From: Clostridiales bacterium UBA7001
GTDB taxonomy: Bacteria > Bacillota > Clostridia > TANB77 > CAG-508
Reading direction: 5' to 3'
Length of the DNA: 52,062 bases
Assembly: GCA_002449785.1 (NCBI GenBank)
Contig: DJXP01000042.1
Span: 1 to 52,062 of the forward strand
The notes under the pieces are model-generated. The model was not told the origin of the DNA, did no database searches, and saw only the letters and a list, made by a program, of their open reading frames with translations. Each line of letters opens with the position of its first letter. The first letter of the stretch is position 1. Below are positions 35,957 to 43,993 of the stretch, one piece after another. The position numbers and the translations under genes were made by a program.

Positions 35957-36425
35957 AAGATTTTTTAGTTGTTTATTTTTTCCCTTTTCTAATTGTTTTA
36001 AACTTTTTTTGGGAGTAGGCAAATCTTCTGGCATAGTTCCACCATTTTTAGCAATTACTTCTCTAATATTTTTACCAATTTTATAATGGGTTTTATTTGC
36101 TTCTTTTTCAGTTTGTATATTATCTTTTTTTAATTTTGATTCAGTTAGCATACGAACAAAGAAGCGACCGATTGGCTGTGCTAGTGTTGACATCATCTCT
36201 ATCGCAAATTAAATAACAATGGTATTGTTCTAATGTACTAATCAATGTTTCCAAGTCTTTTACACTACGAGTTACTCTATCAAGTTTATATGCAACTATA
36301 TAATTTATTTTTCCTGCTTTCATATCTTCTAGCATTTGTTGGAATTGTGGTCTATGTGTAATATCTTTTACAGATATTCCTGCAACATTCTTTTTCTCAT
36401 TACATTCAAGTTCAGTACTTTCCAT
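35942..36425 (-). pseudogene. serine recombinase fragment fused to DinD C-terminus; +1 frameshift at CGG (36168-36170)
   Basis: The 5-prime part (ISVKDITHRPQFQQMLEDMKAGKINYIVAYKLDRVTRS..DVNTSTAN) is the middle of a serine recombinase catalytic domain; the N-terminal strand with the nucleophilic serine is absent. Zero frame then reads AAT CGG TCG; skipping C gives NGRFFVRMLT, exactly the recombinase continuation. Right after RMLT the sequence becomes ESKLKKDNIQTEKEANKTHYKIGKNIREVIAK and GGTMPEDLPTPKKSLKQLEK, the C-terminus of the DNA-damage-inducible protein DinD. So this is a chimera of two gene fragments, a probable relic of a mobile element beside tRNA-Leu. It is unlikely to make an active recombinase. 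Confidence 0.8.
36168..36170 (-). other. +1 frameshift site, CGG codon (recombinase remnant)
   Basis: Zero frame ACA GCC AAT CGG TCG; shifted frame ACA GCC AAT (C) GGT CGC TTC TTT gives TANGRFF, the invariant recombinase sequence. The third case in which the C of an in-frame CGG must be skipped to recover glycine. Confidence 0.7.
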
Positions 36426-36471
36426 TAAACGACCTCCAATTTTCTAACAAAAAAGGTGTTAGAATAGTAAA

Positions 36472-36533
36472 TCGAAAAAAAAAGCAGTAAGCTTTACTTA
36501 CTACTTCGATTGGTGCGGATGAGAGGACTTGAC
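36472..36533. repeat. direct repeat carrying tRNA-Leu 3-prime end, copy 1
   Basis: An A-run, then GCAGTAAGCTTTACTTACTAC, TTCGAT, TGG and the last about 18 bases of tRNA-Leu (GCGGATGAGAGGACTTGA on the plus strand). It duplicates 36636-36699, where the tRNA is complete. GTAAGC/GCTTTACTTAC also forms a small terminator-like hairpin for minus-strand transcripts. Confidence 0.85.
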
Positions 36534-36633
36534 GAGCCGCGTCGGTAAAATAGTCCACTGGACTATTTTAGCCTGCATACAGCTTGCCTGTTGACAAGCT
36601 GTATTTGGCAACCTCCTTTTCAAGCCTCTCACT
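36519..36633 (-). other. structured insert truncating the tRNA-Leu copy
   Basis: GAGAGGACTTGA (left) pairs with TCAAG-CCTCTC (right, near 36618-36630), closing a region with two perfect hairpins: AAAATAGTCCA/TGGACTATTTT and ATACAGCTTG/CAAGCTGTAT. It is much richer in GC than its surroundings. A minus-strand AAGGAGG is followed by a TTG and a 36-codon frame (LPNTACQQAS...) running through the tRNA end; I do not think it is a real protein. Identity unknown. Confidence 0.5.
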
Positions 36634-36635
36634 TT

Positions 36636-36699
36636 TCGAAAAAAAAAAAGCAGTAAGCTTTACTTACTACTTCGATTGGTGCGGATGAGAGGACTTGAA
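36636..36699. repeat. direct repeat carrying tRNA-Leu 3-prime end, copy 2
   Basis: The second copy of the about 60-bp direct repeat; here it continues into the intact tRNA-Leu gene. Confidence 0.85.
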
Positions 36700-36759
36700 C
36701 CCCCACGGTCTCCCACTAGATCCTAAGTCTAGCGCGTCTGCCAGTTTCGCCACATCCGC
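36677..36759 (-). tRNA. tRNA-Leu, anticodon TAG
   Basis: On the minus strand the acceptor GCGGATG pairs with CATCCGC, CCA is encoded, the anticodon arm is CTAGA-CTTAGGA-TCTAG with anticodon TAG, the T arm is GTTCAAGT-type and there is the class II variable arm TGGGAGACCGT. It reads CUN leucine codons. The complete gene is flanked on both sides by partial copies of itself. Confidence 0.95.
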
Positions 36760-36773
36760 ATATTCAAATGTTT
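36743..36773. repeat. tRNA-Leu 5-prime end repeat, inner copy
   Basis: GTTTCGCCACATCCGCATATTCAAATGTTTT on the plus strand, i.e. the first 17 bases of tRNA-Leu plus its 5-prime flank. The same string recurs at 36839-36869. Confidence 0.85.
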
Positions 36774-36838
36774 TGATACGCTATTGGCTTCACAATAACT
36801 TATCCGTAACTCAGCTAAAGCTTCGTACGGCTAAGAAA

Positions 36839-36869
36839 AGTTTCGCCACATCCGCATATTCAAATGTTT
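36839..36869. repeat. tRNA-Leu 5-prime end repeat, outer copy with the probable promoter
   Basis: Identical to the inner copy. Between them lie 65 bases not related to the tRNA, holding a CCGTA...TACGG hairpin. A weak TTGTCA/CATATA promoter lies beyond the outer copy, so transcription may start here and read through the insert into the intact tRNA. Confidence 0.8.
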
Positions 36870-36946
36870 TATATGTCAATATATAAATACATTGACAATA
36901 ATTATATTAGCATAAAATTATAATTATTGTCAATACTTTTAAAAAA

Positions 36947-37882
36947 TTATTTTGAAGTAATACTATAAAATTCATAAGCATTTGTTTCAGCATTTAACTT
37001 ATATGTTATAACATAAGTTTCTAAGTCTTTTTCTTGGATTCCTTGTATTAGTTTATTATATTCAATATTTCCATCATCATTTTCTTGCCATATACTATTC
37101 ATTGTATCTGTAAGTCTTGATATAAATGCATTTGTTTCATAATTATAATGTTTATATGCTATATAAGAAAATGTGCTATTTCCATTTTCATCTTGAGATT
37201 CTCCACAATTTCTTATATATATAGGATGAACTGTTATTTCTATTCTATCAGAATACTTTTCAGCTTTTGGATATAAATATTCAATAACAGACTCATCTAC
37301 ATCTCCTGTATTAACATCTATATAATATCTATCTTCTTCTTCGTTATATTTAACACTATATATTCCTGATAAATTATTATCATATTTTACATCTTCATTA
37401 TTAAAATCAGTTTTATCATAGTTAATGTCCCCAAATAATTGTCTAATGTAACTTTCTAATTTTTCAGCACTAATGCTTAAACTTTCCCCTTCAGCTATAT
37501 AGCTTTCTGACCAATCCTCTTTGGTAACCTTTGAAAATGCATATTTAAGTATAAAGTCATTATCAATATTTTGTTTATCTATATTTCTTATTTTTGTAAT
37601 ATAAGCTAAACTTTCAGTAGGAAATGCACCTATAAAAGGATTTAATGATTTGATTATTTCACTATTAAAATCCATTTCTTCAATAGTTTCTGATGTAGTA
37701 TTTTCTTCAACTTCTGTAACTATATTATTAGTATTATTAACTTCATTAGATAAGTTTCTTTCTGGATTTGCACTAGTATTAGAACTACTATTTGAAATAT
37801 ATATAATTGTAACTAATATAAATAATAATATTAAACATATTAATAATATATTAATTCCATTGATTTTTTGTTTTTCACTCAT
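36947..37882 (-). CDS. hypothetical single-pass membrane protein
   Basis: A 311-residue protein with an N-terminal membrane helix (about 10-29, INILLICLILLFILVTIIYI), an Asn/Thr/Glu-rich linker, and an extracytoplasmic domain with YAFSKVTKEDWSESYIAEGE, YIRQLFGDINYD and YYIDVNTGDVDESVIEYLYPKAEKYSDRIEI. The family is not recognised; similar anchored proteins are common in gut clostridia. It is immediately downstream of the deacetylase and in the same direction, so it may share its transcript and an envelope role. Confidence 0.6.
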   Translation of the reverse strand: MSEKQKINGINILLICLILLFILVTIIYISNSSSNTSANPERNLSNEVNNTNNIVTEVEENTTSETIEEMDFNSEIIKSLNPFIGAFPTESLAYITKIRNIDKQNIDNDFILKYAFSKVTKEDWSESYIAEGESLSISAEKLESYIRQLFGDINYDKTDFNNEDVKYDNNLSGIYSVKYNEEEDRYYIDVNTGDVDESVIEYLYPKAEKYSDRIEITVHPIYIRNCGESQDENGNSTFSYIAYKHYNYETNAFISRLTDTMNSIWQENDDGNIEYNKLIQGIQEKDLETYVITYKLNAETNAYEFYSITSK

Positions 37883-37948
37883 AAATTTTACAACTGATAA
37901 ATCAGTTCCTCCAATATTATAAATAATTTAATTTCTAAATTTCATACA

Positions 37949-38971
37949 TTATTTAAAAATATCATAAAAGGTCTTAAATGTATATCCTTCATTTCTATAG
38001 TATTGTATTATTTCAGGCAGAGCATCGACTGTTTGTTGCTTATCATTGGCATCATGCATTAATAAAATGATGCTGTTTTGATTTCCTTTTGTTCTTAACA
38101 TTTCTTCTATACAAGCCTCTTTTGTAGTTTTGTTTTCAGCATCTCCTGTTAAGCAATTCCAATTTGTAAATGCGATACCATATGATCTAAAAAGTTCTCT
38201 TGCTTCTGCTTTTATACTTTCATATCTACCACCACTTGATCCACCAGGAAATCTAAAAAGATAAGTATTAAAATCTTGATTGTTTAAAGCATTTTTTATA
38301 ATATCTTCAGTCATTTTATACTCTTCAAAAACAGTATCTTTATTTTGATATATTTGAGAATATTTATGCGAATATCCATGATTTGCAATATAATGTCCTT
38401 CCTCATACTCTCTATTTAATGTATCTGGATAAAGCTCGACTCTAGCACCTAAGACAAAGAAAGTTGCTTTAACATCATTTTCTTCTAAAATATCCAAAAT
38501 CTGTGGTGTTATATCTTTTGAAGGTCCATCATCAAATGTTAAATAAACTTGTTTTTCATCAGAATAATAAATATCTTTTATTAATTGAGGAGCATTTTCA
38601 TTAAATACCGGTACAAACTTTGTTTCTAGTTTACTCAAATCATGCTCTGGAATCTGCAGATGTTCTCCAGAATATGTTTCTATATTTTTTTTAGGACTAT
38701 CATCTTTATTATTCTCTTCATTATTTATAAGTTGTTGTTTTATTTCATTATTCTCATTTTCTGTTATTTCAACTTCAATTTCATTATTTTTTTCTTCAAC
38801 TGCATAAAATTGATTATTATTATTAACACGCTTATTAAATATTTTCACCACAATTGAATATATTAATAAAAATAAAATCAAAACAATTATTATTGAAACT
38901 AAAATAACTTTTTTTAAATTTAATTTCTTATGCGTATTAAATTCATCATAATCATCCATACCATATAACAT
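37949..38971 (-). CDS. membrane-anchored polysaccharide deacetylase
   Basis: A 340-residue NodB-fold esterase. Cytoplasmic tail, membrane helix (about 23-44), acidic linker, then the catalytic domain: VYLTFDDGPS (catalytic base and metal Asp), NHGYSHKY (metal His pair), FRFPGGSSGG, NWNCLTGDA and ILLMHD. All motifs for a zinc-dependent carbohydrate N-deacetylase are intact. The substrate is probably peptidoglycan N-acetylglucosamine or N-acetylmuramic acid outside the membrane, which can give lysozyme resistance. The start at 38971 (MLYGMDD) follows GGTG by 6 bases; an ATG at 38986 is less well placed. Confidence 0.9.
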   Translation of the reverse strand: MLYGMDDYDEFNTHKKLNLKKVILVSIIIVLILFLLIYSIVVKIFNKRVNNNNQFYAVEEKNNEIEVEITENENNEIKQQLINNEENNKDDSPKKNIETYSGEHLQIPEHDLSKLETKFVPVFNENAPQLIKDIYYSDEKQVYLTFDDGPSKDITPQILDILEENDVKATFFVLGARVELYPDTLNREYEEGHYIANHGYSHKYSQIYQNKDTVFEEYKMTEDIIKNALNNQDFNTYLFRFPGGSSGGRYESIKAEARELFRSYGIAFTNWNCLTGDAENKTTKEACIEEMLRTKGNQNSIILLMHDANDKQQTVDALPEIIQYYRNEGYTFKTFYDIFK

Positions 38972-39141
38972 TTTTTTCACCCACATATAATATTATATAG
39001 TATTTTGTCAAAAATTCAAGTATTTAGTCTAAAGATTTATTAATAGTTAAACTTATAGTTATAAAATATATACAAAAAAAGTATAATTAATCAATTTAAT
39101 TATACCTTTTAACTATCTAATATGTTGATTATAATCAATAA

Positions 39142-41844
39142 TTATTCATCTTTTGCTGTATTAATTTTTAGTGCTTTAAATATTTCAACAATTAATAATG
39201 GTGAAAAAACTAATATTGCTGTTTCAATTATTTTACTTGTTGGAAGAAGAGTTATACTAAATACATTTCTTAAAGCTGGTATAAATAAAACCATTAACAT
39301 TAAGATAGCTGAAACACCAACTGCTAAAATTAATTTTCCATTATTAAATGGATTAGATTTAAATACTGATTCTTTATTATTTCTAATATTAAATACATGG
39401 ACAAGTTCTGATAATGCTAAAACTGTAAATGCCATAGTCTCACCTATTTCAATTTTTTCAGGTACTGATACTCCTTTTGTTGCTAAACCTAAAACAAAAG
39501 CAATAAGTGTTAAAAGTCCAATCATAATTCCTTGATAAATAATTCTCCATGTCATTCCTTTTGTAAATATTCCTTTAGTATTTTTTAAAGGTTTCCTCTT
39601 CATTATTCCTTTTTCAGCAGGGTCTACTGCTAATGCTAATGCTGGAAGCGAGTCTGTAACTAAGTTTATCCATAATATTTGAACTGGAAGTAAAATATCT
39701 AAATCATTTATATATTCATTTGAAATTCCAAACCAATTTGCAAATACTGGTGTAAGAAGAATAGCTAGAAATAGTACAACAATCTCTCCAACATTACTTG
39801 AAAGTAAAAATGAAATTGCTTTTAAAATATTACTATATATTCTTCTTCCTTCTTCAACAGCAGAAACTACTGTTGCGAAATTATCATCTGTAAGTATTAC
39901 ATCTGCTGCCTCTTTTGCCACATCAGTTCCAACAACACCCATTGCACATCCTATATCTGCTTTTTTAAGTGCTGGTGCATCATTTACACCATCTCCTGTC
40001 ATAGCAACAATTTCACCATTTGCTTGCCATGCTTTTACAATTCTAACTTTATGTTCAGGTGAAACTCTTGCATAAACAGATATGTTTCTAACTTTTTTCT
40101 TCAATTCTTCATCAGACATTTTTTCAAGTTCTAGACCTGTAATTGCTTCATTTTCATTTTTTAATATTCCAAGTTCTTTAGCAATTGCTGTTGCTGTAAT
40201 TTTATGATCACCTGTAATCATTACAGTTTTTATTCCAGCGGAAATACACTTTTTAACAGCCTCTTTAGCTTCTTCTCTTGGAGGATCTATCATTCCAACC
40301 ATACCTACAAAAGTAAGACCTGTTTCTAGTTTCTTCATATCTTCATTTGAAATTGGATGCGTAAAAACTTTATATCCAGCAGCCAATACTCTTAAAGCAT
40401 TTTTTGCCATTTTTTCATTACATTCATCAATTCTCTGTTTATAATTATCTAAATCTGGTTTTATCTCACCATTTTTCATATAGTTTGTACAACAAGTTAA
40501 AAGTTCATCAATTCCACCTTTTGTATAGACTATAAATTTGTCTCCCATTTTGTGAACAGTTGTCATTAATTTTCTTTCAGAATCAAATGGAATCTCAGCA
40601 ACTCTTGGGTATGATTCTAATTCAAAGTTTACTTTTTCTCCCATTTCAATAAGTGCTGTTTCTGTAGGATCTCCAGAAAGACTTCCATCATCAGCTCTTT
40701 TAGAATCATTACATAACATTTCTGCTTGAAATAAATATTTTAACTCTTGATTAAAGTCCGTAATACTCTCTAAATCAATAAGCTCACCATTAGCAAATAC
40801 TTTCTTAACTGTCATTTTGTTTTGTGTAAGTGTTCCTGTTTTGTCTGAACAAATAACAGATGCAGAACCTAGTGTTTCAACAGCAGGTAGTTTTTTTACA
40901 ATAGCATTTTTCTTAACCATCCTTTGAACACCTATTGCCAAAACTATTGTAGATACTGCAGCTAATCCTTCTGGAATAGCTGCAACTGCTAAAGAAACAG
41001 CAGTCATAAACATATTAAGTGGAGATTTTCCATATAAAGTACCAACAACAAATATTACTGCACATATAACAAGTGCAACTATACCTAATGTTTTTCCTAA
41101 ATTATTAAGTTTAACTTGAAGTGGTGTTTCTTCATCTTCTGTCTCATTAATCATTTCAGCAATTTTCCCCACTTCAGTTCTCATTCCAGTCTCAACAACA
41201 ATACCTTTTCCTCTTCCATATGTAATTAAGCTAGAAGAAAATAACATATTTTTTCTATCACCAATTCCTATATTGTCATCATCAATTGCTTGCTCAATTT
41301 TTTCAACAGCTACAGATTCACCTGTTAATGCAGATTCTTGAACTTTAAGATTTACAGCCTCAGTAATTCTTAAGTCTGCTGGAATAAAATCACCTGTATC
41401 TAAAACAACAATATCTCCTGGAACAAGTTCAGCTGATTGAACCACAGATAATTTTCCATCTCTTACTACTTTCGCAACATGACTACTCAATTTTTGAAGT
41501 GCTTCTAATGATTTTTCTGCTTTGTTTTCTTGAGCAACGCCTATTATAGCATTAACAACAACAACTATTAATATAATAAATGTATCAGCTATTCCTTCTC
41601 CTTGTTGCACTCCAACAACACCAGAAACAATAGCAGCTATTATCAAAACTATAATCATAAAATCTTTAAATTGATCTATAAATTTTTGTATTAAAGATTT
41701 TTTTGGCTTCGCCTTTAATTCATTTCTTCCATACTTTTCATATCTTTTATTAACTTCTTCTTGAGTTAATCCTTCTTCTGTACTTGTAGACAGTTCTTCT
41801 GCTGTTTGATTACTTGATAATTTAAACCATTTTTTCTCTTCCAT
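39142..41844 (-). CDS. P2-type cation-transporting ATPase, possible Mn/Ca exporter
   Basis: A 900-residue P-type ATPase of the SERCA/PMCA-like bacterial class. TGES in ALTGESVAVEK (actuator), AIPEGLAAVSTIV (ion site in M4), CSDKTGTLTQNK (phosphorylated Asp), MITGDH, and TGDGVNDAPALKKADIG hinge; ten membrane spans, with NLVTDSLPALALAVDP in M6. It exports divalent cations. Family members are usually annotated as calcium pumps. The upstream leader looks like the manganese-sensing yybP-ykoY riboswitch, which in lactococci controls a close relative (YoaB), so manganese export is the better guess. 50 bases after the hydrolase gene; same operon. Confidence 0.92.
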   Translation of the reverse strand: MEEKKWFKLSSNQTAEELSTSTEEGLTQEEVNKRYEKYGRNELKAKPKKSLIQKFIDQFKDFMIIVLIIAAIVSGVVGVQQGEGIADTFIILIVVVVNAIIGVAQENKAEKSLEALQKLSSHVAKVVRDGKLSVVQSAELVPGDIVVLDTGDFIPADLRITEAVNLKVQESALTGESVAVEKIEQAIDDDNIGIGDRKNMLFSSSLITYGRGKGIVVETGMRTEVGKIAEMINETEDEETPLQVKLNNLGKTLGIVALVICAVIFVVGTLYGKSPLNMFMTAVSLAVAAIPEGLAAVSTIVLAIGVQRMVKKNAIVKKLPAVETLGSASVICSDKTGTLTQNKMTVKKVFANGELIDLESITDFNQELKYLFQAEMLCNDSKRADDGSLSGDPTETALIEMGEKVNFELESYPRVAEIPFDSERKLMTTVHKMGDKFIVYTKGGIDELLTCCTNYMKNGEIKPDLDNYKQRIDECNEKMAKNALRVLAAGYKVFTHPISNEDMKKLETGLTFVGMVGMIDPPREEAKEAVKKCISAGIKTVMITGDHKITATAIAKELGILKNENEAITGLELEKMSDEELKKKVRNISVYARVSPEHKVRIVKAWQANGEIVAMTGDGVNDAPALKKADIGCAMGVVGTDVAKEAADVILTDDNFATVVSAVEEGRRIYSNILKAISFLLSSNVGEIVVLFLAILLTPVFANWFGISNEYINDLDILLPVQILWINLVTDSLPALALAVDPAEKGIMKRKPLKNTKGIFTKGMTWRIIYQGIMIGLLTLIAFVLGLATKGVSVPEKIEIGETMAFTVLALSELVHVFNIRNNKESVFKSNPFNNGKLILAVGVSAILMLMVLFIPALRNVFSITLLPTSKIIETAILVFSPLLIVEIFKALKINTAKDE

Positions 41845-41897
41845 TTTTTCCCTCCTAATTTCTAGTATATTTTTAAAATATTATTTATTTCATCTAT

Positions 41898-42797
41898 TTA
41901 TATATACTTATTGTCATATTTTTTTATAAATTCAATAATTTGTTTAGCTAATACATCTTCCTTACCATTATATCCATGATCTGCACCATCAATATAATTA
42001 ATATCTTTATTTAAGTTTTTAATCTTACTATTGATTAAATTGACTAATTCAATTGCATCTTGTTCTATCATTTCATATACATTTCCCCATCTCATAAAAA
42101 GCGGAATATCAATATAATTTAATTCTTTAAAATCATAATTTTCATCACTATATCTTGCAAAATTAAAATCTTCATTATCCCTTATGTATCTTAAATATGA
42201 TTTTACACTTATAGGATGTATAAAACTTTCTAATGGCATAAATTCTAATAATTCATTATTACTTTCTTTTTTTTCTGCATAATTTTTATAATATTCAAAT
42301 TTATCTTTAGAATAAACTTTTAATGCTCTAGGAATATCTACTAAAGATAACAAAATAATTCCTTTAATATATTTTAATAATTCAGATTTTTCACTTTTTA
42401 ATTTATTATATGTATATAATACTTTTGTTGAGCCTAAACTATGACCTTGCATATAAATATCTGTGTATCCAAGTGTAATTACCTTTTGAATAACTGCTTT
42501 TATATCTAAATAACCATCTAAAACATCTTCATAACTTGTTCCACCTATTTTCTTTACTTTTTTACCATTATCATAAGTTGTTAAATATCTTACAAGTTCG
42601 CTCCCTCTGTTATTAAAAGATAAATATGAAATATTATTTTCATATAATTTTTCCATTATTACTTTATCTCTTTTTTTTAAGCAATTACTACTCATTCCAT
42701 GTACTGATATAATAATTTTCTTCGAATTACATTTTGAAATATATCCATTTAATAATACACCATCTTCTGCATAAAAATCCATTAATTCAACACCCAA
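41898..42797 (-). CDS. alpha/beta hydrolase, first gene after the riboswitch
   Basis: A 299-residue serine hydrolase. The oxyanion segment is ISVHGMSSN, the nucleophile elbow MQGHSLGST, and the catalytic His probably in DGADHGYNGKED; the Asp lies in between. No signal peptide. TTG at 42797 is 10 bases after GGAGG and is taken as the start; the first ATG is 15 bases inside and too far from that site. It is placed between a manganese-type riboswitch and a cation pump, an unusual regulon member. Substrate unknown. Confidence 0.8.
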   Translation of the reverse strand: MGVELMDFYAEDGVLLNGYISKCNSKKIIISVHGMSSNCLKKRDKVIMEKLYENNISYLSFNNRGSELVRYLTTYDNGKKVKKIGGTSYEDVLDGYLDIKAVIQKVITLGYTDIYMQGHSLGSTKVLYTYNKLKSEKSELLKYIKGIILLSLVDIPRALKVYSKDKFEYYKNYAEKKESNNELLEFMPLESFIHPISVKSYLRYIRDNEDFNFARYSDENYDFKELNYIDIPLFMRWGNVYEMIEQDAIELVNLINSKIKNLNKDINYIDGADHGYNGKEDVLAKQIIEFIKKYDNKYI

Positions 42798-42824
42798 ATA
42801 ATGTTCACCTCCATATATACAAAA

Positions 42825-42880
42825 AGACTTCTAAAGAAACAAATTTAAGTATAAACTCAAAAATTGTTTCTTTAAAAGTC
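42825..42880 (-). terminator. riboswitch-controlled terminator
   Basis: AGACTTTTAAAGAAACAA pairs with TTGTTTCTTTAGAAGTCT followed by TTTTTG, just before the hydrolase ribosome binding site. Its 5-prime arm overlaps the last bases of the aptamer (GAGACTTTT), so ligand binding and termination exclude each other. Confidence 0.8.
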
Positions 42881-42967
42881 TCACTACCACATCTATTTAT
42901 GGCTACTAACCAGATACTTAAATTGCATCGAGATTGTTGATTAGTAATTACAGCTACTCCCCTTTAA
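42878..42967 (-). promoter_or_regulatory. yybP-ykoY (manganese) riboswitch aptamer
   Basis: On the minus strand AAAGGGGAGTAGC opens the element and GTGAGACTTTT closes it; AAAG/CTTT form the base stem. Internal arms include AGTAGC...ACTAAT and GGTTAGTAGCC, with the CTCGATGCAA loop segment. The GGGGAGTAGC start and GAGACTTTT end are the hallmarks of yybP-ykoY RNAs. Manganese binding would free the following genes from the terminator. The downstream P-type ATPase is a known target class. Confidence 0.75.
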
Positions 42968-43034
42968 ATTGATATTATAAAAATTTAAAACTATTAAAAT
43001 TATACTAAATAGATTTTGAATTAGCAAGTATATT

Positions 43035-43907
43035 TTATAATTTATATTTATCTTTTAAATGCTCATTTATATCTTCTATTTTTATATTAGTAATTATTGT
43101 TCCCATTGCTCCATAGCCTATTGAGTATTTAGGCATAGCTATTACTAATTTATCGTCTTCAAAATACCAATTTCCACTTTTTTCATATTCTATAAGCTTA
43201 TTTTCTAGAGTTGCACCTTCTTCCATTGAAATATATTCTTTTACATCATCTAATATTCCTTGTTCTTTTATGCTTTTTTCCATCTCTCCTGTTATAAATT
43301 TGGTAAACTTACTATAATCATTAGAAATACTTTTTAATGTTAATCTATCACCTGTATCTATGTCAAAATTATATCCTTCATAATTATCCCAAGACACTCC
43401 TCCCATAGAACCACTAGTTTCAATATTAAATGTAATTATTTTATCATTTTGATTTCCTGTGCTTATAATATAGCTAACACCTATTTCTGAATTACTATCT
43501 AAATATTCATCCATACCTAAAGCATATTCATCTGCATTTTTATTAACACTATTCCACATTGCATCAGATATTTTTAGTAATTCATTTTCTATTTTTTTAG
43601 CAGCTTCTGGATTGTTTTTATTCTCAATTTTTGGAACATTTCTTTTATTAGTAATTGCTATAAATCCTTTTGGTGTTTTTACAACATTTTCTTCTTCTTT
43701 AAATGTGATAATGAAATCATTTTCAGTATTTGAAACAGTGTTTTCATTATTACTATATGACCTGTTTTCTTCTTTTTCAATTACATTATTATTATTTAAT
43801 AGATTATTATTTTCTATCGCTCTTCTATGCTCATTATAATTAATTCCAATATATATTCCTACAGCTAAAATAATTATAACAAAAATAAATCTTAAAAAAT
43901 TTTTCAT
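43035..43907 (-). CDS. membrane-anchored DUF3298-domain protein (RsiV-like)
   Basis: A 290-residue protein: N-terminal membrane helix (about 5-23), Asn/Glu linker, then a DUF4163-DUF3298 type extracytoplasmic region: YIISTGNQNDKIITFNIETSGSMGGVSWDNYEGYNFDIDTGDRLTLKSI and the end MPKYSIGYGAMGTI. This domain is found in the anti-sigma factor RsiV, where it binds lysozyme, but no sigma factor gene is adjacent and the cytoplasmic part is too short to bind one. AAGGAG lies 11 bases before the ATG. It is probably an envelope or lysozyme-binding protein. Confidence 0.75.
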   Translation of the reverse strand: MKNFLRFIFVIIILAVGIYIGINYNEHRRAIENNNLLNNNNVIEKEENRSYSNNENTVSNTENDFIITFKEEENVVKTPKGFIAITNKRNVPKIENKNNPEAAKKIENELLKISDAMWNSVNKNADEYALGMDEYLDSNSEIGVSYIISTGNQNDKIITFNIETSGSMGGVSWDNYEGYNFDIDTGDRLTLKSISNDYSKFTKFITGEMEKSIKEQGILDDVKEYISMEEGATLENKLIEYEKSGNWYFEDDKLVIAMPKYSIGYGAMGTIITNIKIEDINEHLKDKYKL

Positions 43908-43933
43908 TATTGTTAAATCTCCTTATATAAGAT

Positions 43934-43990
43934 CTGGTTCCAAATGGACAAAATGTCTCAAAAAGAAACGTCCCCAATGGCTCCCAATGG
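43934..43990 (-). repeat. dispersed intergenic repeat, copy D, with CCATTGGG duplication
   Basis: On the minus strand GGGGACGTTTCTTTTTGAGAC resembles the GGGACGTTCC...GTGTC ends of the other copies, though its hairpin core differs. CCATTGGGAGCCATTGGG is a short direct duplication beside it. It lies between two minus-strand genes. Confidence 0.5.
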
Positions 43991-43993
43991 CTT

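Noticed and set aside
36515..36625. 36-codon minus-strand frame LPNTACQQAS... with AAGGAGG upstream
   Set aside because: The frame runs through two hairpins and the tRNA-Leu 3-prime end; a structural RNA or insert origin is more likely than a protein.
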